Source: an uncultured Subdoligranulum sp.
GTDB lineage: Bacteria; Bacillota; Clostridia; Christensenellales; CAG-314
DNA length: 30,808 nt
Direction of reading: 5' to 3'
Assembly (NCBI GenBank): GCA_902496185.1
Contig: CABUZX010000014.1
Coordinates: 1-30,808, forward strand
Both the position numbers and the translations under genes were made by a program. Within the stretch, counting starts at the first letter, position 1. Each line of letters starts with the position of its first letter. Below are positions 1 through 7,712 of this stretch, piece by piece. Below the pieces are notes generated by a model, which made no database searches, was not told the DNA's origin, and was given only the letters and a program-made list of their open reading frames with translations.

Positions 1-53
1 AGCCAAACCGTCAAGGTGAGAAACAAACTTCTTCTTTACTAACAAATAATAGC

Positions 54-82
54 AAAAACGGTTGAACTTGTCAACCGTTTTT
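54..82. terminator. Intrinsic terminator after thrS, probably bidirectional
   Basis: A 12-bp inverted repeat (54-65 with 71-82, core AACGGTTGA/TCAACCGTT) with a 5-nt loop is flanked by T-runs on both strands. It lies 28 bp past the thrS stop and fits a thrS terminator. The T-run on the plus strand means it could also end a convergent gene entering from the left edge. Confidence 0.8.
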
Positions 83-109
83 CAAATATTTATTTAACTA
101 TTTTTTTAA

Positions 110-2044
110 TCAGTGCGCTTTGGTTGCTATTTCCTGCAAAATCTTTTTCTCAAATTCTTCAACAGGCATTACACCTACGTCGCCTTCTTTACGGCTACGA
201 ACAGAAACAGTATTAGCTTCCATTTCCTTATCGCCAATTATCAGCATGTAAGGAACTTTTTCCAGCTGTGCTTCTCTTATCTTGAAACCAACTTTTTCAT
301 TACGTACGTCAGCTTCCGCCCAAACCCCCAAAGATTTTAACTTTGAAGTTATTTCTTCCGTTTTTTCCTTACTTCTATCGGTAAGACTAATAACTTTTAC
401 CTGAACCGGCGCAAGCCAAGTAGGAAATGCGCCAGCATACTTTTCAATAAGCATTGCAAGAGTACGCTCGTAACAACCGATACTGCTACGATGAATAATA
501 AACGGATATTGCTTTGCGCCGTTTTCGTCAACGTAAGTCATTTCAAATCTTTGAGACAATTCAAAATCAATTTGAATTGTAAAAAGCGTATCTTCTTTTC
601 CGAAAACATTTACGCTTTGAACGTCAAGTTTTGGCCCATAAAACGCCGCTTCACCAATTGCTTCAACGTAATCAATACCTGCTTTATCAAGAATTTCCTT
701 CATTCTGTCTTCGCAGTTCTTCCAAGCTTCGGGATTATCAATATATTTTTCCTTATTTTCTGGATCCCAACGACTAAAACGATAAGTAACGTCCTTCTCC
801 AATCCGAGATTTGTCATAAAATAAGTAATCAAATCAAAAACACCCAAAAATTCTTGCTCGACTTGATCGGGACGACAAATAATATGCCCATCCGAAAGAG
901 TAAACTGGCGAACCCTTATCAAACCGTGCATTTCACCGCTATTCTCATTTCTAAACAAAGGAGCAGTTTCATTATAACGGACGGGTAAATCCTTATAACT
1001 TTTTACTCCATTGTTATAAATCTCAAACTGAAACGGACAATCCATCGGACGCAAAGCAAGGACTTCTTCCGTATTATCTTTTTCAGGATCACCCAATATA
1101 AACATACCGTCACGATAATGATCCCAGTGTCCGCTAACTTTATATAAATCACTTTTTGCCATAAAAGGAGTACGAACGTATTGATACCCACGACGCTCTT
1201 CTTCGTCTTCTACCCAGCGTTGTAAGGTCTTAATAATTCTTGCGCCTTTTGGCATCATTAACGGCAAACCTTGCCCCACCAACTCGTCCGTCATAAACAA
1301 GCCCAATTCTCTACCAAGCTTGTTGTGATCACGTTTTTTTGCTTCTTCGACCTTTAACAAATAATCTTCCAAATCAGCTTTTTTGTCAAAAGACGTTCCA
1401 TAAATACGCGTCAGCATTTTATTTTTGCTATCACCCCGCCAATAAGCGCCGGCAATCTGAGTAAGCTTAAACGCTTTAATTCTACCAGTAGTCGGCAAAT
1501 GCGGTCCACGACACATATCTTTAAAATCACCTTGCGTATATATGCTGACGGTTTTTGCGTCTATTCCATCTAAAAGCTCTAACTTATAAGGCTCGTCAGC
1601 AAAAAGTTTTTTTGCTTTCGATACAGAAACTTCACTACGCTCAATAGGCATATCCGCCTTAATAATACGTTGCATTTCCGCTTCTATAGCAGGAAAATCT
1701 TCTAAAGTAATCGGGGATTTAAATTCAATATCGTAATAAAATCCCGTCTTTATAGATGGACCTATAGCTATCTTTGCCGTAGGATAAATATTTTTGATTG
1801 CTTGCGCAAGAATATGGCTGGTCGTGTGACGATATACGTTTTTACCTTCTTCATCTTTAAAAGTCAAAACTTTAAAATCGCAATCTTCTTGCAACTGATA
1901 ATTTAAATCCTTTAATTCGTCATTAATTTTTACACAAATAGCGTTTCGAGCCAATCCATCGCTAATAGATTTTATCACGTCCAAAGCAATGACACCGTTT
2001 TCAAACTCTTTTTGAGCACCGTCAGGTAACGTAATTTTTAACAT
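110..2044 (-). CDS. thrS: Threonine--tRNA ligase (ThrRS)
   Basis: Charges tRNA-Thr with threonine in the cytoplasm. The 644-residue protein has the full class II ThrRS layout: an N-terminal TGS domain (about 1-62), the second editing domain with HTTSH (H73, H77) and CRGPH (C178, H182), the catalytic core, and a C-terminal anticodon-binding domain from about residue 545. The expected zinc ligands are present as C336 (RPMDCPFQ), H387 (SDGHIIC) and H518 (IIHRS). The motif-2 region reads MDCPFQ rather than the MNCPGH of E. coli, a variant also known in other Firmicutes ThrRS. The ATG at 2044 has a GGGGGG Shine-Dalgarno 4 nt upstream. Expression is controlled by the T-box leader immediately upstream, and the gene ends at a hairpin terminator. 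Identity is secure. Confidence 0.98.
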   Translation of the reverse strand: MLKITLPDGAQKEFENGVIALDVIKSISDGLARNAICVKINDELKDLNYQLQEDCDFKVLTFKDEEGKNVYRHTTSHILAQAIKNIYPTAKIAIGPSIKTGFYYDIEFKSPITLEDFPAIEAEMQRIIKADMPIERSEVSVSKAKKLFADEPYKLELLDGIDAKTVSIYTQGDFKDMCRGPHLPTTGRIKAFKLTQIAGAYWRGDSKNKMLTRIYGTSFDKKADLEDYLLKVEEAKKRDHNKLGRELGLFMTDELVGQGLPLMMPKGARIIKTLQRWVEDEEERRGYQYVRTPFMAKSDLYKVSGHWDHYRDGMFILGDPEKDNTEEVLALRPMDCPFQFEIYNNGVKSYKDLPVRYNETAPLFRNENSGEMHGLIRVRQFTLSDGHIICRPDQVEQEFLGVFDLITYFMTNLGLEKDVTYRFSRWDPENKEKYIDNPEAWKNCEDRMKEILDKAGIDYVEAIGEAAFYGPKLDVQSVNVFGKEDTLFTIQIDFELSQRFEMTYVDENGAKQYPFIIHRSSIGCYERTLAMLIEKYAGAFPTWLAPVQVKVISLTDRSKEKTEEITSKLKSLGVWAEADVRNEKVGFKIREAQLEKVPYMLIIGDKEMEANTVSVRSRKEGDVGVMPVEEFEKKILQEIATKAH

Positions 2045-2074
2045 AATACCCCCCTAAAATCCAATAAATTTATA

Positions 2075-2300
2075 AATAAAAATCGTCCTTTGAAAATTCA
2101 AAGGACGAATAAAATCCGCGGTTCCACCTTTGTTGTCGGCCTAAAACAGCCAACCACTTTTTGTCGATTTTTGCACGCTCGACTAACGTGTTGAATAAAA
2201 AGTGGTACAAAATCGAACCTTTTGCACGACTCCCACCATAACGCGCTCGCTGATAAAAGGCAACTCGACATTGCGTGTCTTTTCTTATCATAAATTGATA
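2075..2300 (-). promoter_or_regulatory. T-box leader (tRNA-Thr sensing) controlling thrS
   Basis: The canonical T-box AAAGGTGGAACCGCGG lies at 2116-2131 on the minus strand. It is followed by a terminator hairpin (10-bp stem, 2083-2092 with 2099-2108, core TCGTCCTTTG) and a T-run. Upstream, the Stem I distal elements AGCGAG and GGTGGGAG are recognisable. An ACC triplet at 2204-2206, followed by A, is a plausible threonine specifier codon, but I did not fold Stem I to confirm it. By known T-box logic, uncharged tRNA-Thr pairs with the specifier and the T-box bulge and favours the antiterminator, so thrS is read when charged tRNA-Thr is scarce. Confidence 0.95.
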
Positions 2301-2306
2301 TAATTG

Positions 2307-2334
2307 ATTCTATCACAAATAAATATTTTGTCAA
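2307..2334 (-). promoter_or_regulatory. Sigma-A-type promoter of the T-box/thrS transcript
   Basis: The -35 box TTGACA (2329-2334) and -10 box TAGAAT (2307-2312) are separated by 16 nt, with an extended TGA before the -10. It sits just past the stop of the ytxC-like gene, so thrS has its own transcript starting near 2300. Confidence 0.85.
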
Positions 2335-2340
2335 TTAATT

Positions 2341-3108
2341 TTAATTGATTTTTGGCAAAAATTCTCTAACCTGAAAAAACTCATTTATAATTTCGCAAAA
2401 TTCATCACCCAAAGCGCTCAAATTTCCGCAAAATTTTACAAGAGTAGGATTATAGCATATCAAATTAAAAAGCAATTCTTCTTGTATATTTTTATCCCGA
2501 GAAAATATCTCAAATTTACTTAAAACAACATCAGCTTGATTTAATAGTTGAAATTCACTTAAATCATCACTTACTATTACTGAAATAGTATCGCATAGAC
2601 ATGGTATTGCATCTAATAAATACGCCAAAAATTCATATATAACGTTTTTTTCCGAAAGAAAGCCGCTATAGGTATTTGATAAATCTATTATATCATCCCA
2701 TTTCCGCTTAACTTCTCCAAGGCGAAAGTTATAGCACCCCTCGAGCGATATAGTATCAAGTTCATAAATATTTCTTTTGATTAAATTAGTATCATAATTA
2801 CTATCAAAAATACACATCGTATCAAGAAGGGTTTTTCCTATTAGATTAGATGAATTTACTTTAATTTTTTCCTTCAAGTATCTATTTTTATACCCTACCG
2901 CCAAAACTTCTGCAACAGCGGTTTTGGCAATCTTATTTATAATAGGAAAACATTCATCATAAACGCCTATACCAAGTCTTTTTTTTGTGTCGTCCTCAAC
3001 AACGGCGCACACCCCGCCGACAGAACGGACCGGTTCTACTACTTTTTTATAAATATAATCTACAAAATGAGCATCTTGCTTATTTACACCAAAAACTAAT
3101 TCTCGCAT
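2341..3108 (-). CDS. ytxC: YtxC-like protein (putative sporulation-associated protein)
   Basis: A 255-residue soluble protein without signal peptide or membrane helix. The C-terminal half resembles YtxC: an LEGCYNFRL segment near residue 124, a helical region, then an EELLFNLICYNPTLVKFCGN stretch, which matches the YtxC pattern of a late SLI-x-aP-x-k-I-x-i-H block. In Bacillus subtilis ytxC also lies directly upstream of thrS, so gene order supports the call. YtxC is known mainly from endospore formers but its molecular role is not defined. ATG at 3108 has an AAAAGG Shine-Dalgarno 5 nt upstream. It lies between the acpP terminator and the thrS promoter, so it is probably monocistronic. Similarity is by eye and moderate. 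Confidence 0.68.
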   Translation of the reverse strand: MRELVFGVNKQDAHFVDYIYKKVVEPVRSVGGVCAVVEDDTKKRLGIGVYDECFPIINKIAKTAVAEVLAVGYKNRYLKEKIKVNSSNLIGKTLLDTMCIFDSNYDTNLIKRNIYELDTISLEGCYNFRLGEVKRKWDDIIDLSNTYSGFLSEKNVIYEFLAYLLDAIPCLCDTISVIVSDDLSEFQLLNQADVVLSKFEIFSRDKNIQEELLFNLICYNPTLVKFCGNLSALGDEFCEIINEFFQVREFLPKIN

Positions 3109-3218
3109 AATAACCTTTTATCTTTAGTTTATGCAAAATTAAGATATTCTTACTATTGACAAGAAAAAAATAGAAACACAAATTTTTAAAATTTAAGAAT
3201 ATTATTTTTTATGCATAA

Positions 3219-3252
3219 AAAATTTCGCAACAAAAAATTGTTGCGAAATTTT
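3219..3252 (-). terminator. Intrinsic terminator after acpP
   Basis: Perfect 15-bp stem (3219-3233 with 3238-3252, containing TTTCGCAACAA) with a 4-nt loop, ending in a T-run on the minus strand. It starts 19 nt past the acpP stop and separates acpP from the ytxC-like gene. Confidence 0.88.
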
Positions 3253-3271
3253 AATTATATAAATTTTAAAA

Positions 3272-3502
3272 TTACTTTTTCTTTGCTTCAATATACTCAA
3301 CAATAGAACCTACGGTTTTTAATTCAACCGCAATTTCGTCAGGAACCTCAATTCCGTATTCTTCTTCCAGCGTCATAAGCATTTCTACAACGTCAAGTGA
3401 ATCCGCACCCAAATCATTGACAATATTTGCATCCATTGTTATTTTATCTTGAGATATATTCAATTGATTTGCCATTAATGATTTAACCCTATCAAATACC
3501 AT
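3272..3502 (-). CDS. acpP: Acyl carrier protein
   Basis: Carries growing acyl chains on a 4'-phosphopantetheine arm during fatty acid synthesis. The 76-residue acidic, four-helix-size protein contains the attachment motif GADSLD with Ser35, followed by the helix-II sequence VVEMLMTLEEEYGIEVPD typical of bacterial AcpP. ATG at 3502 has a GGAGG Shine-Dalgarno. The gene stands alone between its own promoter and a strong terminator rather than inside a fab or plsX-rnc operon, which is a common but not universal arrangement. The length and motif leave little doubt that it is a type II ACP. Since no fatty acid genes are nearby, a dedicated secondary role cannot be excluded from sequence alone. Confidence 0.96.
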   Translation of the reverse strand: MVFDRVKSLMANQLNISQDKITMDANIVNDLGADSLDVVEMLMTLEEEYGIEVPDEIAVELKTVGSIVEYIEAKKK

Positions 3503-3528
3503 ATAATTTAACCTCCAATATTTATATT

Positions 3529-3558
3529 AGTATACACCAAAACAACTACACTTGGCAA
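3529..3558 (-). promoter_or_regulatory. Probable acpP promoter
   Basis: TTGCCA (3553-3558) and TATACT (3529-3534) are 18 nt apart on the minus strand, with the -10 about 27 nt upstream of the acpP start codon. It is divergent from the putative promoter of the small ORF. Confidence 0.6.
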
Positions 3559-3575
3559 GAGTTTAAATCTATTTT

Positions 3576-3605
3576 TTGTCATATTTTTTTATTTTTTCAT
3601 ACTAT
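3576..3605 (+). promoter_or_regulatory. Possible promoter of the small ORF at 3627
   Basis: TTGTCA (3576-3581) and TACTAT (3600-3605) are 18 nt apart on the plus strand. The area is very AT-rich, so chance matches are likely and this is tentative. Confidence 0.4.
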
Positions 3606-3626
3606 AAAATATAAAAGGTAACTCAA

Positions 3627-3863
3627 ATGAAAAAACAATACAAAAATCAAGAGTTGTACGAAAAGACGATATTATTAGATAAATTCAGCACAAACCTTAA
3701 TTTAGCACCACCCCAAAAACAAGATGATAATTTGTTTGAATGCAAGCTAATATGTGATTGTACACAAATAAATTTTGTTATAGATAATTCTGGAAAATCG
3801 CTATTCCTCAAACAAAAATCAACTAAAAATAATTGCAAAACCAACAAAAAATCGCCCGATTAA
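3627..3863 (+). CDS. Small protein of unknown function
   Basis: I do not recognise this 78-residue ORF. It starts with ATG preceded by AAAAGGTAA, has a possible promoter upstream, and ends in a rho-independent hairpin whose left arm forms its last codons. The product is basic, lysine-rich and hydrophilic, with a central CKLICDC cysteine cluster and a short beta-like segment (QINFVID). There is no signal peptide or membrane helix. It stands alone on the plus strand between divergent acpP and convergent asnS. The combination of start signal, promoter and terminator favours a real gene over a random frame, but its composition is also what AT-rich noise would give, and the frame opposite (3647-3847) is also open. 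Confidence 0.45.
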   Translation: MKKQYKNQELYEKTILLDKFSTNLNLAPPQKQDDNLFECKLICDCTQINFVIDNSGKSLFLKQKSTKNNCKTNKKSPD

Positions 3864-3880
3864 AAACAAGGCGATTTTTT
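3846..3880. terminator. Bidirectional terminator between the small ORF and asnS
   Basis: Perfect 11-bp stem AAAAAATCGCC/GGCGATTTTTT (3846-3856 with 3870-3880), 13-nt loop, T-runs on both strands. It can end both the plus-strand small ORF and the minus-strand asnS transcript, whose stop is 17 nt away. Confidence 0.8.
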
Positions 3881-3897
3881 ATTACGTTACGTTTTAT

Positions 3898-5292
3898 TTA
3901 ATATAAAGCATTATTTACCGTTCTTGGGAAAGGAATGACGTCTCTTATATTGCTTATTCCAGTAAGATACATTATCAAACGCTCAAAACCAAGCCCGTAT
4001 CCAGCATGTTTAGTGCCACCATAACGGCGTAAATCAGTATACCATTGGTATACACCTTTGTTCATACCTAATTCGTCTATCCGCTTTTCGAGCAAATCAA
4101 GCCTCTCTTCTCTTTGGCTTCCACCAATTAATTCACCGACACTTGGCACAAGCATATCCATAGCGGCGACAGTTTTTCCGTCATCATTCAAACGCATGTA
4201 GAAAGACTTAATTTCTTTTGGGTAATCGGTAACAAAAACAGGACCTGCGAATATTTGCTCCGTCAAAAATCTTTCATGTTCGGTTTGCAAATCACTGCCC
4301 CAGTGCACGGGATACTCAAAGTTTTTATTATGTTTTTCCAAAATATTTATAGCTTCGGTATAAGTTATATGAGCAAATTCACTATTTACGAGTTTTGTCA
4401 AACGTTCAATCAAACCGTTATCTACAAATGAATTAAAAAATTCCATTTCTTGCTTGCAATTTTCCAAAACGTAAGCTATTACGTATTTGATCATATCCTG
4501 AGCAAGTTGCATATCGTCGTTTAAATCGGCAAAAGCAATTTCCGGTTCTATCATCCAAAATTCAGCGGCATGACGTTGGGTGTTGGATTTTTCCGCTCTA
4601 AAAGTCGGTCCAAAGGTATAAATATTACCATAAGCTAAAGCATAAGCTTCACCGTTAAGTTGACCGGATACAGTCAACCCCGTAGACTTACCAAAAAAGT
4701 CTTTAGAATCGTCAACAGCACCTTCCTTAGTTTTTGGCAAATTTGCCAAATCTAAGGTCGTAACCCTAAACATTTCTCCCGCGCCTTCGCAATCACCAGA
4801 AGTAATAATAGGAGTATGAACGTACACAAAATTACGTTCATTAAAAAACTTATGAATAGCAAACGCAGCAACGCTACGCACCCGCATTGCCGCCCCAATA
4901 AGATTTGTACGTGGACGCAAATGCGCAATTTCTCTCAAAAACTCAACGGAATGTCTCTTTTTTTGCAAAGGAAAATCAGGCGTTGACTTTCCCTCTACGT
5001 CTATCTTTTCCGCCTTTATTTCAAACGGCTGCTTATTTTGCGGAGTTAAAATAAGTCGTCCGACAACAACAATACTACTACCGACGTTAAGTTTTGAAAT
5101 TTCATCATAATTAGAAATTTTATCCGCTTCAAATACTACTTGTACGCTTTTAAAACAACTACCGTCGTTAAGTTCAATAAAGCCAAATGCTTTACTGTCC
5201 CTTAAAGTACGTATCCAACCACAAACAACGACTTGTGTGTCGACGTATTTTTCCGCATCTTTAAAAAACTCACTCAGTAAAATTCTTTTCAT
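3898..5292 (-). CDS. asnS: Asparagine--tRNA ligase (AsnRS)
   Basis: Charges tRNA-Asn with asparagine. The 464-residue class IIb synthetase has an N-terminal OB-fold anticodon-binding domain (about 1-110; VVVCGWIRTLRDSKAFGFI), motif 2 (FGPTFRAEKSNTQRHAAEF) and motif 3 (GYGLGFERLIMYLTGI, then IRDVIPFPR). Length and the insert in the middle (around residues 180-205) fit AsnRS rather than AspRS. ATG at 5292 has an AGGGG Shine-Dalgarno. The start is only 34 nt after the ftsZ stop with no terminator in between, so asnS is probably read from the ftsQAZ promoter. It is an unusual passenger for a division operon. A hairpin follows the stop. A dedicated AsnRS means Asn-tRNA need not be made only by the transamidation route. 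Confidence 0.96.
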   Translation of the reverse strand: MKRILLSEFFKDAEKYVDTQVVVCGWIRTLRDSKAFGFIELNDGSCFKSVQVVFEADKISNYDEISKLNVGSSIVVVGRLILTPQNKQPFEIKAEKIDVEGKSTPDFPLQKKRHSVEFLREIAHLRPRTNLIGAAMRVRSVAAFAIHKFFNERNFVYVHTPIITSGDCEGAGEMFRVTTLDLANLPKTKEGAVDDSKDFFGKSTGLTVSGQLNGEAYALAYGNIYTFGPTFRAEKSNTQRHAAEFWMIEPEIAFADLNDDMQLAQDMIKYVIAYVLENCKQEMEFFNSFVDNGLIERLTKLVNSEFAHITYTEAINILEKHNKNFEYPVHWGSDLQTEHERFLTEQIFAGPVFVTDYPKEIKSFYMRLNDDGKTVAAMDMLVPSVGELIGGSQREERLDLLEKRIDELGMNKGVYQWYTDLRRYGGTKHAGYGLGFERLIMYLTGISNIRDVIPFPRTVNNALY

Positions 5293-5326
5293 TTTTTGCC
5301 CCTAAAGTTTGCAATTTATTTTTTGA

Positions 5327-6565
5327 TTAGTCTCTTCTATTTTTTAATTTGCGCAAAAACGGCGGAATACTACTATCATCTTCAAGTGGCATATTGGGTT
5401 TTGGCAAGCCTAAAGACGCTACCGGGTCAACAGGTTGCGGACGCTCATAATATTCCACTTCCTTTTCTTGCTTTGGTTCTTCTTTAGCAAAGTTAGACAT
5501 TTTGCCCATATAAAGTTTTTTTGTTGAATCTTGCTCTTCCGCAACAGGCTTACCAAAGAATCCCGCATTAGTATTTGTTGCTGTTTCTTTTTCGGGCACT
5601 TTTGAATCAAAACCGGTTGCAATAATGGTAACCTGTACTTCGTCGTCAATATCATCTTGAATATGAGTACCGAATACAACTGTAGCCTTTTTATCAACAA
5701 TTTCTTGAACAAGCCCAACTGCGTTTTGAACTTCATCCAAAGTCAAAGACGGACCGCCCGTAACGTTGATAATCAATCCCATACTTCCTTCAATCGTGGT
5801 TTCAAGCAATGGACTATAAACGGCTTGTCTTACCGCATCAAGAGTACGATTTTCGCCTCTACCTACGCCCAAGCCCATATGAGCCAAGCCACGATTTGCC
5901 ATAACTGTTTTTACGTCAGCAAAGTCAAGGTTAATCAAAGACGGAATTACAATAATATTTGTGATACCCAAAATACCTTGACGCAATACGTCATCAGCGC
6001 GGTTAAAAGCTTCCAAAATAGGTATAGACTTTGAAAAGTTTTCCGTTAGTTTATTATTGGGGATAATTACCAACGTATCTACACATTCACGCAAAGCAGC
6101 AATACCCGACATTGCATTTTCCATACGACGCGGACCTTCAAAATCAAAAGGCTTTGTAACCACAGCAACAGTCAAAATACCCATTTCTTTTGCAACGGAA
6201 GCAATAACGGGAGCAGCACCGGTACCAGTACCACCGCCCATACCGGCAGTAATAAATACCATATCGGTACCCTTAAGAATTTCCTTAATAACTTCTCTAC
6301 TTTCTTCCGCAGCCTGCTTACCGATTTCAGGATTAGCGCCTGCGCCCAAGCCTTTGGTTATTTTTTCACCTATTTGTACTCTTTGCGCGGCTTGAGACAA
6401 AAACAACGCCTGCTTGTCCGTATTGACAGCTACAAAAGAAGCACTTTTTATTCCTGATTGAATCATTCTATTGACGGCATTGTTTCCACCGCCACCTACG
6501 CCAATAACTTTAATTTGAGCAACATTTGATGCCAAAACATTGGGATCTTCGTACATATTATCCAT
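5327..6565 (-). CDS. ftsZ: Cell division GTPase FtsZ
   Basis: Tubulin homologue that polymerises into the division ring at midcell. The 412-residue protein has the N-terminal VIGVGGGGNNAVNRM loop, the tubulin signature GMGGGTGTG (108-116), and the T7 synergy loop NLDFADVKTVM that completes the GTPase site of the neighbouring subunit. A glutamate- and proline-rich linker follows from about residue 320. The C-terminal peptide IPPFLRKLKNRR is the docking site for FtsA, SepF and other partners. ATG at 6565 has AAGGAG upstream. It is 16 nt behind ftsA and 34 nt ahead of asnS. Because FtsA here lacks its membrane helix, the intact C-terminal peptide suggests another membrane tether is used. Confidence 0.99.
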   Translation of the reverse strand: MDNMYEDPNVLASNVAQIKVIGVGGGGNNAVNRMIQSGIKSASFVAVNTDKQALFLSQAAQRVQIGEKITKGLGAGANPEIGKQAAEESREVIKEILKGTDMVFITAGMGGGTGTGAAPVIASVAKEMGILTVAVVTKPFDFEGPRRMENAMSGIAALRECVDTLVIIPNNKLTENFSKSIPILEAFNRADDVLRQGILGITNIIVIPSLINLDFADVKTVMANRGLAHMGLGVGRGENRTLDAVRQAVYSPLLETTIEGSMGLIINVTGGPSLTLDEVQNAVGLVQEIVDKKATVVFGTHIQDDIDDEVQVTIIATGFDSKVPEKETATNTNAGFFGKPVAEEQDSTKKLYMGKMSNFAKEEPKQEKEVEYYERPQPVDPVASLGLPKPNMPLEDDSSIPPFLRKLKNRRD

Positions 6566-6581
6566 TTATTTTCTCCTTAAC

Positions 6582-7703
6582 TTAACTTTGTTTTAGTGCA
6601 ATATCTATAATACCATATGCCGACGCATATTGTGGTTTATCTGTAGAAGGATTATTAGAGTGCGCCATTTTTACTTCCTTGTCCAACGCAAAAGACAAAT
6701 ACTCAGAACCTCCTCTCAAGTAACACAAACCGCCACCCGTCAAAAATACGGGAGCAGACTTATCAATAACGTATGGACAAAGTTGCATACATTTAGAAAG
6801 ATAGTATGCAATATCGTCAATACGAGCTTTAACTATATGATTAGCCTTTTCCGCATTGGCCGTTTGTCCGTTTTTAAGATGATACACGTCTTCTGAATCA
6901 AACTCTAAATTAAGATTGATTTTTTCACGCAAATCCTCCGCCATTTGGTAGCTAATACCGAGAATTTCACAAAGATCGGCAGAAATATTTCCACTTCCGA
7001 TAGAAAAAGACTTCATATAGACTATACCGTCGCCACAAACAAGCATAATCGTTGTGGAAACGTATCCAACGTCAATCAAAACCGCGTAATTATCTCTTGT
7101 TTTAGGATCTAACAAGAATAAACTTTCAGCCAAACAACTTGATACAAATTCTACCTTTGTAAGCCCCAGCCCCAAAAGTATATTTTCTATTTTTTTCATA
7201 AACGCCACGTCAGCATAAACGTAAGAAATCAAGCCGTTGAGTTTCGTACCAACCTTGCCTATAGGATCAACCGTTCTTTCTTGATCGTTTATTACATAAT
7301 AAATAGGCGCGCGATTAATAGCTTTAAAAGCAATATCGTCTTGATACAAATTTGATTTTGAAAAAATATCAGCAAGGTCTGATTTATCAAATTTTTTCTT
7401 ATAACGACAAGTAAAAGTTGCTTCGCTTGCCGCAACCGTCGTAAATCCTCCGGGGACTCCAACGTATATTTCTTTAATTTTTTTACCAAGTGAATTTTCC
7501 GCCTGATGCAAAGCCGTCATAATCTCTTGAGTCAATTTTGACGGATCAAGCCATTCACCGTCATAATAACCTGCATAATGAACTTCACTTTGCGCTACAA
7601 TCAAAAATCCATCTTTTGTTTGCTTGCCGACCATAACGGAAATCTTTCCACTGCCGAAATCAAGCACAGCAACTTGAGGCTGTTGAATCTTAAGTAATTT
7701 CAT
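6582..7703 (-). CDS. ftsA: Cell division protein FtsA, lacking the C-terminal membrane helix
   Basis: Actin-fold ATPase that normally anchors FtsZ to the membrane and recruits later divisome proteins. The 373-residue protein has the phosphate-1 motif VAVLDFGSGKISVMVGKQ (11-28), a central phosphate-2 region (AVLIDVGYVSTTIMLV), and the adenosine motif PVFLTGGGLCYLRGG near residue 325. It ends at YGIIDIALKQS, where the ATPase fold normally finishes. The usual linker plus amphipathic membrane-targeting helix (some 30-50 residues) is absent. The TAA stop is followed within 16 nt by ftsZ, so there is no room for a lost tail by frameshift. ATG at 7703 has an AGGAAA Shine-Dalgarno, 9 nt after the ftsQ stop. 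It could also be read as a divergent FtsA-like ATPase, but position and motifs favour FtsA. Confidence 0.93.
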   Translation of the reverse strand: MKLLKIQQPQVAVLDFGSGKISVMVGKQTKDGFLIVAQSEVHYAGYYDGEWLDPSKLTQEIMTALHQAENSLGKKIKEIYVGVPGGFTTVAASEATFTCRYKKKFDKSDLADIFSKSNLYQDDIAFKAINRAPIYYVINDQERTVDPIGKVGTKLNGLISYVYADVAFMKKIENILLGLGLTKVEFVSSCLAESLFLLDPKTRDNYAVLIDVGYVSTTIMLVCGDGIVYMKSFSIGSGNISADLCEILGISYQMAEDLREKINLNLEFDSEDVYHLKNGQTANAEKANHIVKARIDDIAYYLSKCMQLCPYVIDKSAPVFLTGGGLCYLRGGSEYLSFALDKEVKMAHSNNPSTDKPQYASAYGIIDIALKQS

Positions 7704-7712
7704 AATTTTTTC

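Noticed and set aside
1..50. Possible 3' end of a convergent plus-strand gene at the left edge
   Set aside because: Two short frames (stops at 40-42 and 61-63) could be a gene tail, but fewer than 21 codons are visible and nothing is recognisable.
491..988. 165-codon plus-strand open frame opposite thrS
   Set aside because: Antisense to the ThrRS catalytic core; composition and lack of start signals indicate a shadow frame.
2070..2334. Two short minus-strand open frames upstream of thrS
   Set aside because: They lie inside the T-box leader RNA, whose structure explains the sequence.
3647..3847. 66-codon minus-strand frame opposite the small ORF
   Set aside because: No ribosome site, and the plus-strand frame has better start and end signals.
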